Positions 43,837-51,755 of a DNA stretch of 52,844 bases are shown here, one piece after another. A program made the translations under genes and the position numbers. Every line of letters starts with the position of its first letter. The first letter of the stretch is position 1. Source of the stretch: Mollicutes bacterium (lineage in GTDB: Bacteria > Bacillota_I > Bacilli_A > RF39 > UBA660); assembly GCA_012837765.1 (NCBI GenBank), contig DUQO01000035.1, positions 1 through 52,844 on the forward strand, written 5' to 3'. The notes under the pieces were generated by a model. It was not told the origin of the DNA. It made no database searches and worked only from the letters and a program-made list of their open reading frames with translations.

Positions 43837-44985
43837 TTACTCATCCCCTTTAACTTTTATACTAACACCAGCACTTTCCATTTCCTCTGGTGTCTTAATA
43901 TTTATATTATAGTGAGTTAACTTTGTAGCTAGGCGAACGTTTTGTCCTTTACGGCCTATTGCTAAAGATAAATTTTCTCCTTCTGCAACAACAATTGCTT
44001 CTTTATGCTTTTCATCTGTTATATATACTGAAATATCACGAGCTGGACTTAAAGCATTTTTAATGAAAGTAGCTGGATCTTTATCATACTCAATCAAATC
44101 TATTTTTTCACCATTTAATTCTTTTAAAATACGTTCTATTCTTTCACCACGTTCACCTATACATGAACCAACTGCGTCTATCTTTTTATTCTCAGAATAA
44201 ACAGCAACTTTACTTCTGTTACCTGCTTCTCTTGCTATACCATATAGTACAACATGACCATCATGTAACTCGGGAATTTCAAGTTCTAACAAACGTTTTA
44301 CAAATCCATAATGTGTTCTTGATAAAAGAACTTTTGGACCTTTAGTAGTATTTTCAACTTTTGATATATAAACTTTTAAAGAATTACCCATAACAATTGT
44401 TTCACCAGGAATAATTTCTTTCTTTGGTAATATACCATGAGTACGACCTAAATCAATATAATAATTTAACGCATCTTCTCTTGAAGCTATACCAACAACA
44501 AGTTCATCTTGCTTGCCTTCAAATTCTTCCATAATGCTAGCACGTTCTGCTTCTCTAATTTTTTGCATAATAACTTGTTTAGCTGTAGCTGCAGCTACAC
44601 GGCCAAAATCCTTTGGTGTAACTTCTTCCTCAATAGTTTCACCCACTTTGATATTAGGCACTTTTTTTCTAGCTTCTTCTAATGTTATTTTAACAATACT
44701 CTTAGGGTCTACTTTTTCTACTTCTTCACCATCTTTAACATCTTCTGTAAGTTCTTCTGTAACAATTTCCTCGTCTTCTAAATTCTCTACTACAGTAAGA
44801 ACTGAAAAAACTTTTATTTCTCCAGTTGTACGATTCAAATCAACTCTTACATTAGTAAGTGCATTAAAATTCTTTTTGTATGCTGTTGCTAATGCTAATT
44901 CCATGGCTTCAAAAACAGTTTCACGAGAAATATTTTTTTCTGCCACAATATGATCAACAGCTTTAATAAATTCTGCTGAATCCAT
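43837..44985 (-). CDS. nusA: Transcription termination/antitermination factor NusA
   Basis: A 382-residue protein that binds RNA polymerase and the emerging RNA, affecting pausing and termination. An N-terminal polymerase-binding domain (to about residue 130), an S1 domain (about 135-200) and two KH domains (GSCIGERGERIERILKELNGEKIDLIEYD; SLAIGRKGQNVRLATKLT) are in order. This is the short Gram-positive form. Its ATG overlaps the rimP stop (TAATG). Confidence 0.95.
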   Translation of the reverse strand: MDSAEFIKAVDHIVAEKNISRETVFEAMELALATAYKKNFNALTNVRVDLNRTTGEIKVFSVLTVVENLEDEEIVTEELTEDVKDGEEVEKVDPKSIVKITLEEARKKVPNIKVGETIEEEVTPKDFGRVAAATAKQVIMQKIREAERASIMEEFEGKQDELVVGIASREDALNYYIDLGRTHGILPKKEIIPGETIVMGNSLKVYISKVENTTKGPKVLLSRTHYGFVKRLLELEIPELHDGHVVLYGIAREAGNRSKVAVYSENKKIDAVGSCIGERGERIERILKELNGEKIDLIEYDKDPATFIKNALSPARDISVYITDEKHKEAIVVAEGENLSLAIGRKGQNVRLATKLTHYNINIKTPEEMESAGVSIKVKGDE

Positions 44986-45242
44986 TAGTTATCTCCTCCT
45001 CTTTCCTTTGAACATACATCTAAAATATAAGAATCTTTTATAATATCCTCTTTATCAATAATAGGATCTATTATCTTAGTAGCAGCTACACAATCATCGA
45101 CACCTACATATGGTTCTTTGTCAATTGTGACCCTCAAAAAATTAATACCATTTTCTTTTACATAAACAACATCGTCAACGATAATATTTATCTTAGATAA
45201 TGGTTCTTCAATTAGCTTTTTAATAATACCTTCCTTTTTCAT
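44985..45242 (-). CDS. rimP: Short RimP-like ribosome maturation factor (N-terminal domain only)
   Basis: An 85-residue protein at the rimP position. VYVKENGINFLRVTIDKEPYVGVDDCVAATKIIDPIID matches the N-terminal domain of RimP, and YILDVCSKERGGDN corresponds to the end of that domain. The C-terminal SH3-like domain is missing; full RimP has about 150 residues. The stop codon overlaps the nusA start in a normal TAATG junction, so this is a genuine short form, not a sequencing break. First gene of the operon. Confidence 0.75.
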   Translation of the reverse strand: MKKEGIIKKLIEEPLSKINIIVDDVVYVKENGINFLRVTIDKEPYVGVDDCVAATKIIDPIIDKEDIIKDSYILDVCSKERGGDN

Positions 45243-45263
45243 AAATGTCTCCTTAATTTTAAA

Positions 45264-45284
45264 GAGTGAGATAACCTCACTCTT
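45264..45284 (-). promoter_or_regulatory. Hairpin in the 5' leader of the rimP-nusA operon
   Basis: GAGTGAG (45265-45271) and CTCACTC (45277-45283) with a five-base loop, between the promoter and the rimP ribosome-binding site. No T-run on the minus strand, so it is a leader structure rather than a terminator. It could be a target of autoregulation. Confidence 0.45.
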
Positions 45285-45296
45285 GTTGTCTAATAC

Positions 45297-45305
45297 ATTA
45301 TACCA
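45297..45305 (-). promoter_or_regulatory. Extended -10 promoter of the rimP-nusA operon
   Basis: On the minus strand TGGTATAAT ends at 45297, 55 bases before the rimP start codon. It is identical to the elements at 3729 and 14926. Confidence 0.5.
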
Positions 45306-45351
45306 TATATTTTACAGTTTTGTATATTTTTAAACAACTTATAATAAATTT

Positions 45352-45360
45352 TGTTATAAT
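45352..45360 (+). promoter_or_regulatory. Extended -10 promoter of the CPBP protease gene
   Basis: TGTTATAAT at 45352-45360, 23 bases before the start codon. Divergent from the rimP promoter. Confidence 0.45.
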
Positions 45361-45382
45361 ATAAATATAAATGGAGGAAAAT

Positions 45383-46042
45383 ATGAAAAACATAAAAAAA
45401 ACAATATTTGTTATAATCTATTATTTTTTATATAACACTTTAATATATGCACCTTTTGCTTTATTAAATTTTGAATTTGAAGACATTCCAATTATTTATA
45501 ACATAATCATGCAAGTTGTTTTTATTTTGTCTCTTATTTATATATATAAAAATGATTTGAAATCACATTTAGATGATTTTAAGAAAAATGCATATGATCA
45601 TTTAAAAATCGGTTTTAATTGCTGGCTTGTAGGTTCATTTGCGATGATAGTTTCAAATATTATTATAAATGCCTTTTCACCTTTAAAATTGCCAGAAAAC
45701 GAACAAGTTGTAAGACAATTATTAGACACCAATACTATTTATATGATTTTTTCAGCAGTAATAGTTGCACCAATTATTGAAGAAACATTATTTCGTAAAG
45801 TCATTTTCGATTTAACCAAAAATAAAAATTGGTTTGTTATTATAAGCGGAGTTTTATTTGGTGCTTCTCATATCATTGGTAGTGCAGAATCTTTCTATAG
45901 TTGGTTGTACATTATTCCTTATACATCATTAGGGATAGCATTTGCATACATTTTGAAAAAAACTAATAATCCCCTTCCATCTATTATTATGCATTCCATT
46001 CACAACTTAATAACAATTTTACAAATATTGCTAATACTGTAG
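45383..46042 (+). CDS. CPBP-family intramembrane metalloprotease (CAAX protease-like)
   Basis: A 219-residue membrane protein with six to eight helices. EETLFRKVIFD is the EExxxR active-site motif; GASHIIG and HSIHNLI supply the later conserved histidines. Such proteases process peptides or give immunity to self-made bacteriocins in some bacteria. ATG 45383 is chosen because GGAGG lies five bases before it. Followed by a phosphoesterase gene after 9 bp. Confidence 0.88.
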   Translation: MKNIKKTIFVIIYYFLYNTLIYAPFALLNFEFEDIPIIYNIIMQVVFILSLIYIYKNDLKSHLDDFKKNAYDHLKIGFNCWLVGSFAMIVSNIIINAFSPLKLPENEQVVRQLLDTNTIYMIFSAVIVAPIIEETLFRKVIFDLTKNKNWFVIISGVLFGASHIIGSAESFYSWLYIIPYTSLGIAFAYILKKTNNPLPSIIMHSIHNLITILQILLIL

Positions 46043-46051
46043 GAGGTTATA

Positions 46052-46915
46052 ATGAAAAAAAAGCGTCGTTTAAAAACAAAATGTAAAGTATTCTTATTAT
46101 CTATATTAGGTATTACTGCCACACTGTTATGGTCAAGATATATAAGCACTTCAGGATTAATTATAAGAGAATATAAAGTTATAAATGATAAATTACCAGC
46201 ATCATTTAACGGTTTAAAAGTAGTTCACTTTACTGATACACATTATGGAAGAACAATAAATAATAAGGAGTTCAAACATCTTGTTGATGAAATCAATGCT
46301 TTAAAACCTGATTTAATTTTTTTTACAGGTGACTTAATCGACAGAAACACTGTTATCAGTGAAAAAATTAAAAATGAATTAATAAAGCATTTAAGCAAAC
46401 TAAAAGCAAGTATGGGAAAATACGCTGTAAATGGAAATCACGATTTAGAATTTGATGAATATAATGAGATTTTAAATAAAAGTGACTTTATCAACTTATC
46501 AAATACATATGATGTTGTTTATAGCAAAAAGTATGAACCAATATATATTGCGGGTTTAGAATCTGAAATAAAAGGTAATGCTGATATAAAAGCTGTAACA
46601 GAGCCATTAAAAACAAAAGAAGGCAAAAACAATGCTAAATATAGAATACTTCTTCTTCATACCCCTGATACCCTTAAAAAAATAAATAACAATACCTTTA
46701 ATTTAGTACTAGCAGGTCACTCTCATAATGGTCAAGTAAGACTTCCTTTTATTGGATCTATCATCACACCTAATGGTGCAAAAAAATATTATAACGAATA
46801 TTATAAAATAGATAAAACTGATTTATACATATCTGGTGGCGTTGGAACCTCAACTATTAATTTTAGGTTTTTTAACAAACCTTCATTTAACTTCTATCGC
46901 ATCGTTAATAAATAG
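46052..46915 (+). CDS. Membrane-anchored metallophosphoesterase (YkuE/YaeI-like)
   Basis: A 287-residue calcineurin-fold enzyme. A single N-terminal membrane helix (about residues 11-28) is followed by the metal-binding motifs FTDTHYG, FTGDLIDR, GNHDLE, LLHTP and AGHSHNGQ. This arrangement matches YkuE-type enzymes, which act on phosphodiesters at the outer face, perhaps in lipid or UDP-sugar metabolism. AGGAGG precedes the ATG. Co-transcribed with the CPBP protease gene. Confidence 0.9.
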   Translation: MKKKRRLKTKCKVFLLSILGITATLLWSRYISTSGLIIREYKVINDKLPASFNGLKVVHFTDTHYGRTINNKEFKHLVDEINALKPDLIFFTGDLIDRNTVISEKIKNELIKHLSKLKASMGKYAVNGNHDLEFDEYNEILNKSDFINLSNTYDVVYSKKYEPIYIAGLESEIKGNADIKAVTEPLKTKEGKNNAKYRILLLHTPDTLKKINNNTFNLVLAGHSHNGQVRLPFIGSIITPNGAKKYYNEYYKIDKTDLYISGGVGTSTINFRFFNKPSFNFYRIVNK

Positions 46916-46929
46916 GTATTACAACAATC

Positions 46930-46956
46930 ACTTTTATGCACCTTTTTCATACAATA
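46930..46956 (+). promoter_or_regulatory. Sigma-K-like promoter
   Basis: AC (46930-46931), 16 bases, CATACAATA (46948-46956), a full match to AC-N16-CATANNNTA, 21 bases before the 57-residue ORF. Confidence 0.6.
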
Positions 46957-46977
46957 AAATGAAAGGGGAGATACACG

Positions 46978-47151
46978 ATGTACGGAAGAGGACGTCCTTT
47001 TTTTAGACCTAGTAGAAGATTTGGATTTGGATTTGGGCGCCAAAACTTTTTTGTTCCATTCACACTTGGTGCTTTGACAGGAGCTGCCCTAACACCACCA
47101 TTTAGACCTTTTTACCCATATGCTTATTATCCATATCCTTATTTCTATTAA
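46978..47151 (+). CDS. Small Tyr/Pro/Arg/Phe-rich coat-like protein (57 residues)
   Basis: An ORF missed by length filters: an Arg/Phe/Gly-rich head (MYGRGRPFFRPSRRFGFGFG), a middle hydrophobic part and a tail rich in Tyr-Pro (FRPFYPYAYYPYPYFY). It has GAAAGGGGAG before the ATG, a sigma-K-like promoter and a terminator directly after the stop. Tyr/Pro-rich small proteins of this type are common in spore coats and crosslink there. No family name was recognised. Confidence 0.7.
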   Translation: MYGRGRPFFRPSRRFGFGFGRQNFFVPFTLGALTGAALTPPFRPFYPYAYYPYPYFY

Positions 47152-47154
47152 AAT

Positions 47155-47181
47155 AAAAATCCTTATTACAAGGATTTTTTT
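47155..47181. terminator. Bidirectional terminator
   Basis: AAAAATCCTT (47155-47164) pairs with AAGGATTTTT (47170-47179), T's on both strands. It ends the coat-like gene and the histidine kinase gene. Confidence 0.78.
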
Positions 47182-48404
47182 AATGGCAAAGTAACAATTG
47201 CTTTAGTTCCTGCTTTTGGCTTTGATTTATATTCTAACAGGCCTTTGTGTTCTTCAATTATTTCATTTGAAAGTTTGATTCCTAAACCAGTTCCATTTTT
47301 CTTAGTAGTAAAAAAAGGTTCCCCCATTTTATCTTTAACTTCTTTATTCATGCCTACTCCATTATCTTCAATGATAATTGTTATATTACCACGAGTTAAT
47401 TTTGCGTTCACCTTAATTAAGCCTTTTTTATTAAGAGGTATAGCTTCCATAGCATTTTTGATAACATTTATAAACACTTGCTTTAATCTATCATAATCAC
47501 CATAAATATAAACCTCATCATCACTTAAATTATGTTCAAACTCTATTTTTTTCTCACTAGCTAGTACACTAGCAATTTCAACAACATCATTTAATAATAC
47601 CATTATATCCATCTTTCTTTTATCAACTGTAAGTTTTGTGAGATTTGTAAAGTCAGTCATAATCGTTAAGGTTCTTTCTATTTCCTGCCTTATAATGGGA
47701 ATATACCGTTTAAGATGATCCTCATTTTTTGGATCAAACATTTCTAAATAACCTTTACAGACCGCAATAGGGTTTTTTATCTCGTGTGTAATTTTAAATA
47801 AAGAATTTCTTACTTGCTTTTCTCTTTCTAATTCTTTTATAGTCAAATGCAAACTCATTATTTGTTCGCTTTTGGTCATTAAATAATGTATTAAATGAGT
47901 CATAAGGTAAAAAGCAAAAGGTAAAATCATTATTTTTTTGACAAAATTTAAATTGTTGATTTCAAAAAGATTCAAACCTAATGTGGTAAAAATAACTTTT
48001 ATAACTACAAACACACTTGTTGTATTAAAGTCGTTTACTGATTTTTTTTTTAGGATTGGAAACAATACAAAATATATGGATAATTCTAATATTATTAAAA
48101 TAATATTTATATCAAATTTATAAAAATAATACAGACCAATCAGTAAGGAGAAAATAATAGATAATATTTTCTTTTCCTTTAAGTATGCGATTAATAGTGG
48201 AATTGTTATAAACATAACTTTAACACTAATATATTCTGTTTCAACTTTTAATATTAAGTACAATGATGAGTAAAGAGCTACATCAAAAAGAACATTACTT
48301 GTCTTTCTACCAAGATTCTGCTCGTTAATAACAAAAATAAAATAACAAAATAACGGAAACAAAATAAATATACAACTTAAAGATAAGGTTTCTAAAATAT
48401 TCAT
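47166..48404 (-). CDS. Orphan membrane sensor histidine kinase (sporulation-kinase type)
   Basis: A 412-residue kinase. The first 180 residues hold about five or six membrane helices with little outside. The H-box is FKITHEIKNPIAVCKGYLEMFD with the phosphorylated His207; the N-box IKNAMEA is at about 315-321, the G1 box DNGVGM at 347-352, and G2 GTGLGI at 371-376. The HEIKNPLxxxxGxxE form is that of the phosphorelay kinases KinA-KinE. No response regulator gene is adjacent, as expected for a kinase feeding Spo0F. The signal is unknown. Confidence 0.88.
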   Translation of the reverse strand: MNILETLSLSCIFILFPLFCYFIFVINEQNLGRKTSNVLFDVALYSSLYLILKVETEYISVKVMFITIPLLIAYLKEKKILSIIFSLLIGLYYFYKFDINIILIILELSIYFVLFPILKKKSVNDFNTTSVFVVIKVIFTTLGLNLFEINNLNFVKKIMILPFAFYLMTHLIHYLMTKSEQIMSLHLTIKELEREKQVRNSLFKITHEIKNPIAVCKGYLEMFDPKNEDHLKRYIPIIRQEIERTLTIMTDFTNLTKLTVDKRKMDIMVLLNDVVEIASVLASEKKIEFEHNLSDDEVYIYGDYDRLKQVFINVIKNAMEAIPLNKKGLIKVNAKLTRGNITIIIEDNGVGMNKEVKDKMGEPFFTTKKNGTGLGIKLSNEIIEEHKGLLEYKSKPKAGTKAIVTLPLKKSL

Positions 48405-48522
48405 TTAATCACATCCTCATGTCACCATTATAAAAACATACATCGTAGAATAATGTCGAAAAATAAATAAATTAAAAGAATATTGAAAATTTATATAAAT
48501 AATTAACTATTTATGTCAAAAT

Positions 48523-48548
48523 AAAAAGTAGTTTTGGTACTACTTTTT
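48523..48548 (-). terminator. Terminator of the EIIB-like gene
   Basis: AAAAAGTAGT (48523-48532) pairs with ACTACTTTTT (48539-48548); overlaps the stop codon at 48540. Confidence 0.7.
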
Positions 48549-48866
48549 CAAATCATCAATATATTTTTTTAATCTTTGACCATCAGGCCCCAAAATAATT
48601 TTGAGCTGATTATCTATTTCTACAATTCCCTTGGCTCCAAGTTTCTGAATTGCATCCTTATTAGCTAGCGTAACATCTTTAAGTGTTACTTTAAATCGTG
48701 ACATATTGACTTCTATGTTAATAATATTGTCCTTGCCACCTAAAAACTCAACTAATTTATTAGCTTCAATATAAAAATCTTTCTTGCTTGCTTTTAAGAC
48801 AACTAATGCAATTAAAAAGAGAACAATAGCAATAATTAAATATTGTATATATTGCATTTTCATCAC
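48540..48866 (-). CDS. Membrane-anchored PTS EIIB-like protein lacking the phosphoacceptor Cys
   Basis: A 108-residue protein with one N-terminal membrane helix (residues 7-25) and an EIIB (glucose-type) domain: ANKLVEFLGGKDNI, then NMSRFKVTLKD, then IQKLGAKGIVEIDNQLKIILGP. In active EIIB the motif is C-[IVA]-T-R-L-R; here it is N54-M-S-R-F-K, so the phosphorylated cysteine is missing. It cannot take part in phosphotransfer and is likely a structural or regulatory relative. I recall similar stand-alone proteins in Bacilli, annotated only as PTS subunit. No other PTS gene is nearby. Confidence 0.75.
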   Translation of the reverse strand: MMKMQYIQYLIIAIVLFLIALVVLKASKKDFYIEANKLVEFLGGKDNIINIEVNMSRFKVTLKDVTLANKDAIQKLGAKGIVEIDNQLKIILGPDGQRLKKYIDDLKK

Positions 48867-48930
48867 CTACTTGTATTATACTATAAAACTCTTTAAAATA
48901 AAACAAGAAAAATTTAGGTGTTAATTACAC

Positions 48931-48957
48931 ACTCTTTTATTTTACGAGAATATGTTA
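48931..48957 (+). promoter_or_regulatory. Sigma-K-like promoter of the CotZ-type gene
   Basis: AC (48931-48932), 16 bases, AATATGTTA (48949-48957), one mismatch from CATANNNTA. 31 bases before the start codon. Confidence 0.45.
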
Positions 48958-48988
48958 TATTGAAAATAAGTAAAGGGGTGGATTTTAT

Positions 48989-49447
48989 ATGTGTAAAGAA
49001 AACACAGATTGCAAATGCATAAGTGATATTTTAAAAGTAATAAACATCCTTCAAAAGAAAGCTGAACGTTTTGACGATTGCGACAACAGGTGTGATAGAC
49101 CAAAACTTGAATGCGACAAAAAATGTGAATGTAATACACGTCCTATACAATTGATCTTATGCGGCCAAAATGGTGATAATCCTTTAGTTATGCCTACTAC
49201 AACAGGTACAACTCCAATAGGTGATGCATCATGTCCAACACCAGCATTCTCAAGCGTATTTAGAGTAGAAAAAATTGATGATTGTTGCGCAACTTTCAGA
49301 GTACTAGTTCCTGAAAAAGAGCATCACAAGGTAACAGACTTCGGTTGCCACAAAGAATATAAAGCTACTAATTCGTTCTTCACTGTAGATTTAAAATGTG
49401 TTTGTGTAATTAGATGCCTTGAAGATACTTTCGTTGATTGCGTATAG
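48989..49447 (+). CDS. cotZ: CotZ/CotY/ExsY-type spore coat or exosporium protein
   Basis: A 152-residue protein with 17 cysteines. The order CISDILKVINILQKKAE, NTRPIQLIL, FSSVFRVEKIDDCCATFRVL and FFTVDLKCVCVIRCLED follows the CotZ/CotY/ExsY family, whose members self-assemble into disulfide-linked sheets in the outer spore coat or exosporium. AAAGGGGTGG precedes the ATG. Single-gene unit with a strong terminator. Most secure marker that the organism makes spores, with the SASP. Confidence 0.9.
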   Translation: MCKENTDCKCISDILKVINILQKKAERFDDCDNRCDRPKLECDKKCECNTRPIQLILCGQNGDNPLVMPTTTGTTPIGDASCPTPAFSSVFRVEKIDDCCATFRVLVPEKEHHKVTDFGCHKEYKATNSFFTVDLKCVCVIRCLEDTFVDCV

Positions 49448-49449
49448 GC

Positions 49450-49480
49450 AAAAAGGTCACTTAAATATAGTGACCTTTTT
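49450..49480. terminator. Bidirectional terminator
   Basis: AAAAAGGTCAC (49450-49460) pairs with GTGACCTTTTT (49470-49480). It ends cotZ and the gene on the opposite strand. Confidence 0.82.
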
Positions 49481-49482
49481 CT

Positions 49483-49803
49483 TTAGAAATTTATGTCTTT
49501 TATTTCTTTAATGTCTATAGTTTCTTCATCCATTGTAATCAGTTTGTCCTTTGTTTGCCCGATTATTTCTTTGCTAACTATTGTGTTATCATGTAACGTA
49601 ATAGTTGCTTTCATTTTGTAAACATAATTTGGTGAATTGAACAATTCTTTTATTTTAGTTGTTACATCCTTTTTTTCTGTTTGTTTTAAAACCGGTTCAT
49701 TTACTAGTGTTTTATTAGTATTAAAAGAATAATATACTTTGGAATTAGCATTTAATTTCTTATCGATTTTATTAACATAAATACTAGGTAATTTTTTATT
49801 CAT
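49483..49803 (-). CDS. Probable spore coat-associated protein of unknown family
   Basis: A 106-residue basic, lysine-rich protein. The N-terminal half is polar (KLPSIYVNKIDKKLNANSKVYYS); the C-terminal half reads as a small beta domain (YKMKATITLHDNTIVSKEIIGQTKDKLITMDEETIDIKEIKDI). No cysteine, no membrane segment. It has a full sigma-K-like promoter and faces the CotZ-type gene, so a late mother-cell role is likely. The family was not recognised. Confidence 0.65.
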   Translation of the reverse strand: MNKKLPSIYVNKIDKKLNANSKVYYSFNTNKTLVNEPVLKQTEKKDVTTKIKELFNSPNYVYKMKATITLHDNTIVSKEIIGQTKDKLITMDEETIDIKEIKDINF

Positions 49804-49826
49804 ATATCAACACCCTTATCTATCAT

Positions 49827-49853
49827 TAGTTTATGCATAATTATTTCAAAAGT
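49827..49853 (-). promoter_or_regulatory. Sigma-K-like promoter
   Basis: On the minus strand AC (49853-49852), 16 bases, CATAAACTA (49835-49827), a full match to AC-N16-CATANNNTA, 24 bases before the start codon. Confidence 0.6.
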
Positions 49854-49905
49854 TGCAACATGAAACGACCAAGTAGGTGTATAATAAGTATATGGTGGTG
49901 GTAAG

Positions 49906-51045
49906 ATGAAAAATATATCAAGGTATAAAATAGAATATGGCATAATAATTCCTCTTATCCTTCTTGCGATAATAAGTGTAATAACAATCTATGGTGCTAC
50001 TGATATAATTCAAAGCAATGTATCTAATGCTTTTATAAAACAAACACTTTGGTATGTTTTAGGGTTTGGAGTTGCCTTTATTATTATGTTCATTGGAACT
50101 GATTATTTATTAAAGTATGCTTGGATATTTTATGTTATTGGAGTTGTTAGCTTGCTGTTATTGCTATTTATAGGAGTACCTATAAATAATGCAAGATGTT
50201 GGTTTACAATAGGAGATATTGCAACTATTCAGCCAAGTGAATTTATGAAAATAATTTTAATACTAATTCTAGCTAGAGTAATAAACGATTTTAATGAGCG
50301 TAATTCTAATCCTACAATAAAGGATGAATTACAATTGTTGGTAAAAGTTTTTATAATTGTTTTCATTCCATCAATTTTAACTTTCCTTCAACCTGACACA
50401 GGTGCTGTTATCATTTATCTTGCCATAACATTTTCAATGTTATTTGTATCTGGAATAAGATTTAGATGGTTTGCTATTATAATAGGTTTGATTCTCGTTT
50501 TAGGTTTAATTGGTTTAGGATTATATTTATTTAAAAGTGATTTATTTGTTAAGATTTTTGGCACTAATTTTTTCTACCGTATAGATCGTCTTTTAGATTG
50601 GCAAGCTAAAGATGGGATGCAACTTAGTAATGCCCTAACTGCTATAGGAAGCGCTGGCTTGTTTGGATTTGGACTTGGCAACACACCAATTTACTTTCCA
50701 GAAGCACATACTGATTTCATCTTTTCTGTTTTTGCAAGTAATTTTGGCTTGATCGGTTCAATAGTATTAGTTGCATTATTAATATTCTTTGATTTAAAAA
50801 TTATAAACATTGCCGTTAAAACAAAGAAAAACGTATATAAATATGTCATAGCAGGTATTATAGGTATGATTTTATACCAACAAATACAAAGTATTGGTAT
50901 GAATATAGGTTTATTACCTATCGTAGGTATTACACTTCCATTCATAAGTTATGGTGGATCTAGTTTGATAAGTTATATGATTATTGCTGGTATTATCTTT
51001 AATTTATCAAACCAAACAATAAGATATTGGAATGCTAAAAGATAA
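49906..51045 (+). CDS. rodA: SEDS-family peptidoglycan polymerase, RodA type
   Basis: A 379-residue membrane protein with ten helices that joins lipid II into glycan strands. QPSEFMKI (about residues 104-111), QPDTGAVIIY (about 165-174; conserved Asp), GFGLGNTPIYFPEAHTDFIFSV and PFISYGGSSLISYM are the SEDS signatures. The start YGIIIPLILLAIISVITIYGAT favours RodA over FtsW or SpoVE. No penicillin-binding protein gene is adjacent. GGTGGTAAG precedes the ATG. Confidence 0.88.
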   Translation: MKNISRYKIEYGIIIPLILLAIISVITIYGATDIIQSNVSNAFIKQTLWYVLGFGVAFIIMFIGTDYLLKYAWIFYVIGVVSLLLLLFIGVPINNARCWFTIGDIATIQPSEFMKIILILILARVINDFNERNSNPTIKDELQLLVKVFIIVFIPSILTFLQPDTGAVIIYLAITFSMLFVSGIRFRWFAIIIGLILVLGLIGLGLYLFKSDLFVKIFGTNFFYRIDRLLDWQAKDGMQLSNALTAIGSAGLFGFGLGNTPIYFPEAHTDFIFSVFASNFGLIGSIVLVALLIFFDLKIINIAVKTKKNVYKYVIAGIIGMILYQQIQSIGMNIGLLPIVGITLPFISYGGSSLISYMIIAGIIFNLSNQTIRYWNAKR

Positions 51046-51080
51046 AAAACAAGACCTTATTAACAAGGTCTTGTTTTTGA
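51046..51080. terminator. Terminator of rodA
   Basis: AAAACAAGACCTT (51046-51058) pairs with AAGGTCTTGTTTT (51065-51077). T-runs on both strands; the opposite-strand ABC operon ends at 51117. Confidence 0.8.
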
Positions 51081-51116
51081 TAAAATTAAGTATTTTGCAA
51101 ATATCTTCGATCCAAA

Positions 51117-51755
51117 TTAACTGGTTATTATTTCACCTAAATCTAATTCGTATATAACATCACATAATAAATCTATATCTTCTTTTATGTGAGTTGCAAT
51201 CAAAATAGTTTTTCCCTTTTGTTTTTCGGTTAGAAGTATACTTCTAATTTTTTCAACACTCTTATTATCAACTCCATTAAATGGTTCATCAAATATCATA
51301 ATATCTGGGTCCTCCATCAAAACACTAGCAATTGCTAATTTTTGCTTCATCCCAAGTGAATATTTTCCATACTTCTTATTCATTTGACCCTCTAAATCAC
51401 ATTTTTTTAGTGCCATTTTAATTTCTTCATCAGTAATTTTGTTTTGGATATCAGCTAATAATTTTAGATTTTCAAAACCTGTTAAATTTCCTATAAATGA
51501 AGGCTTATCAATAAATGCTCTCGTGTTACTTGGAAATATGTCCTTTTTATAGATATCTTCACTGTCGACAATAACGTTTCCTGTAGTCGGTTTAAGCAAT
51601 CCACATATACTTTTAAGAAGCATACTTTTACCACTTCCGTTTCTCCCTATGAAACCATATATTTTTCCAGCCTCAATCTTTAAATTTATATTTCTTAATA
51701 TAACATTGGATTTTATAGTTAAGTTTAAATCTTTAACCTCTATTTTATAATCCAT
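51117..51755 (-). CDS. ABC transporter ATP-binding protein
   Basis: A 212-residue ATPase. Walker A GRNGSGKSM has Met where Thr is common; the signature is YSLGMKQKL and Walker B IMIFDEPFNGVD. This is the ABC-2 group of lantibiotic/bacitracin exporters. AGGAGAAG precedes the ATG. It overlaps the permease gene by 11 bases. The substrate is unknown. Confidence 0.85.
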   Translation of the reverse strand: MDYKIEVKDLNLTIKSNVILRNINLKIEAGKIYGFIGRNGSGKSMLLKSICGLLKPTTGNVIVDSEDIYKKDIFPSNTRAFIDKPSFIGNLTGFENLKLLADIQNKITDEEIKMALKKCDLEGQMNKKYGKYSLGMKQKLAIASVLMEDPDIMIFDEPFNGVDNKSVEKIRSILLTEKQKGKTILIATHIKEDIDLLCDVIYELDLGEIITS

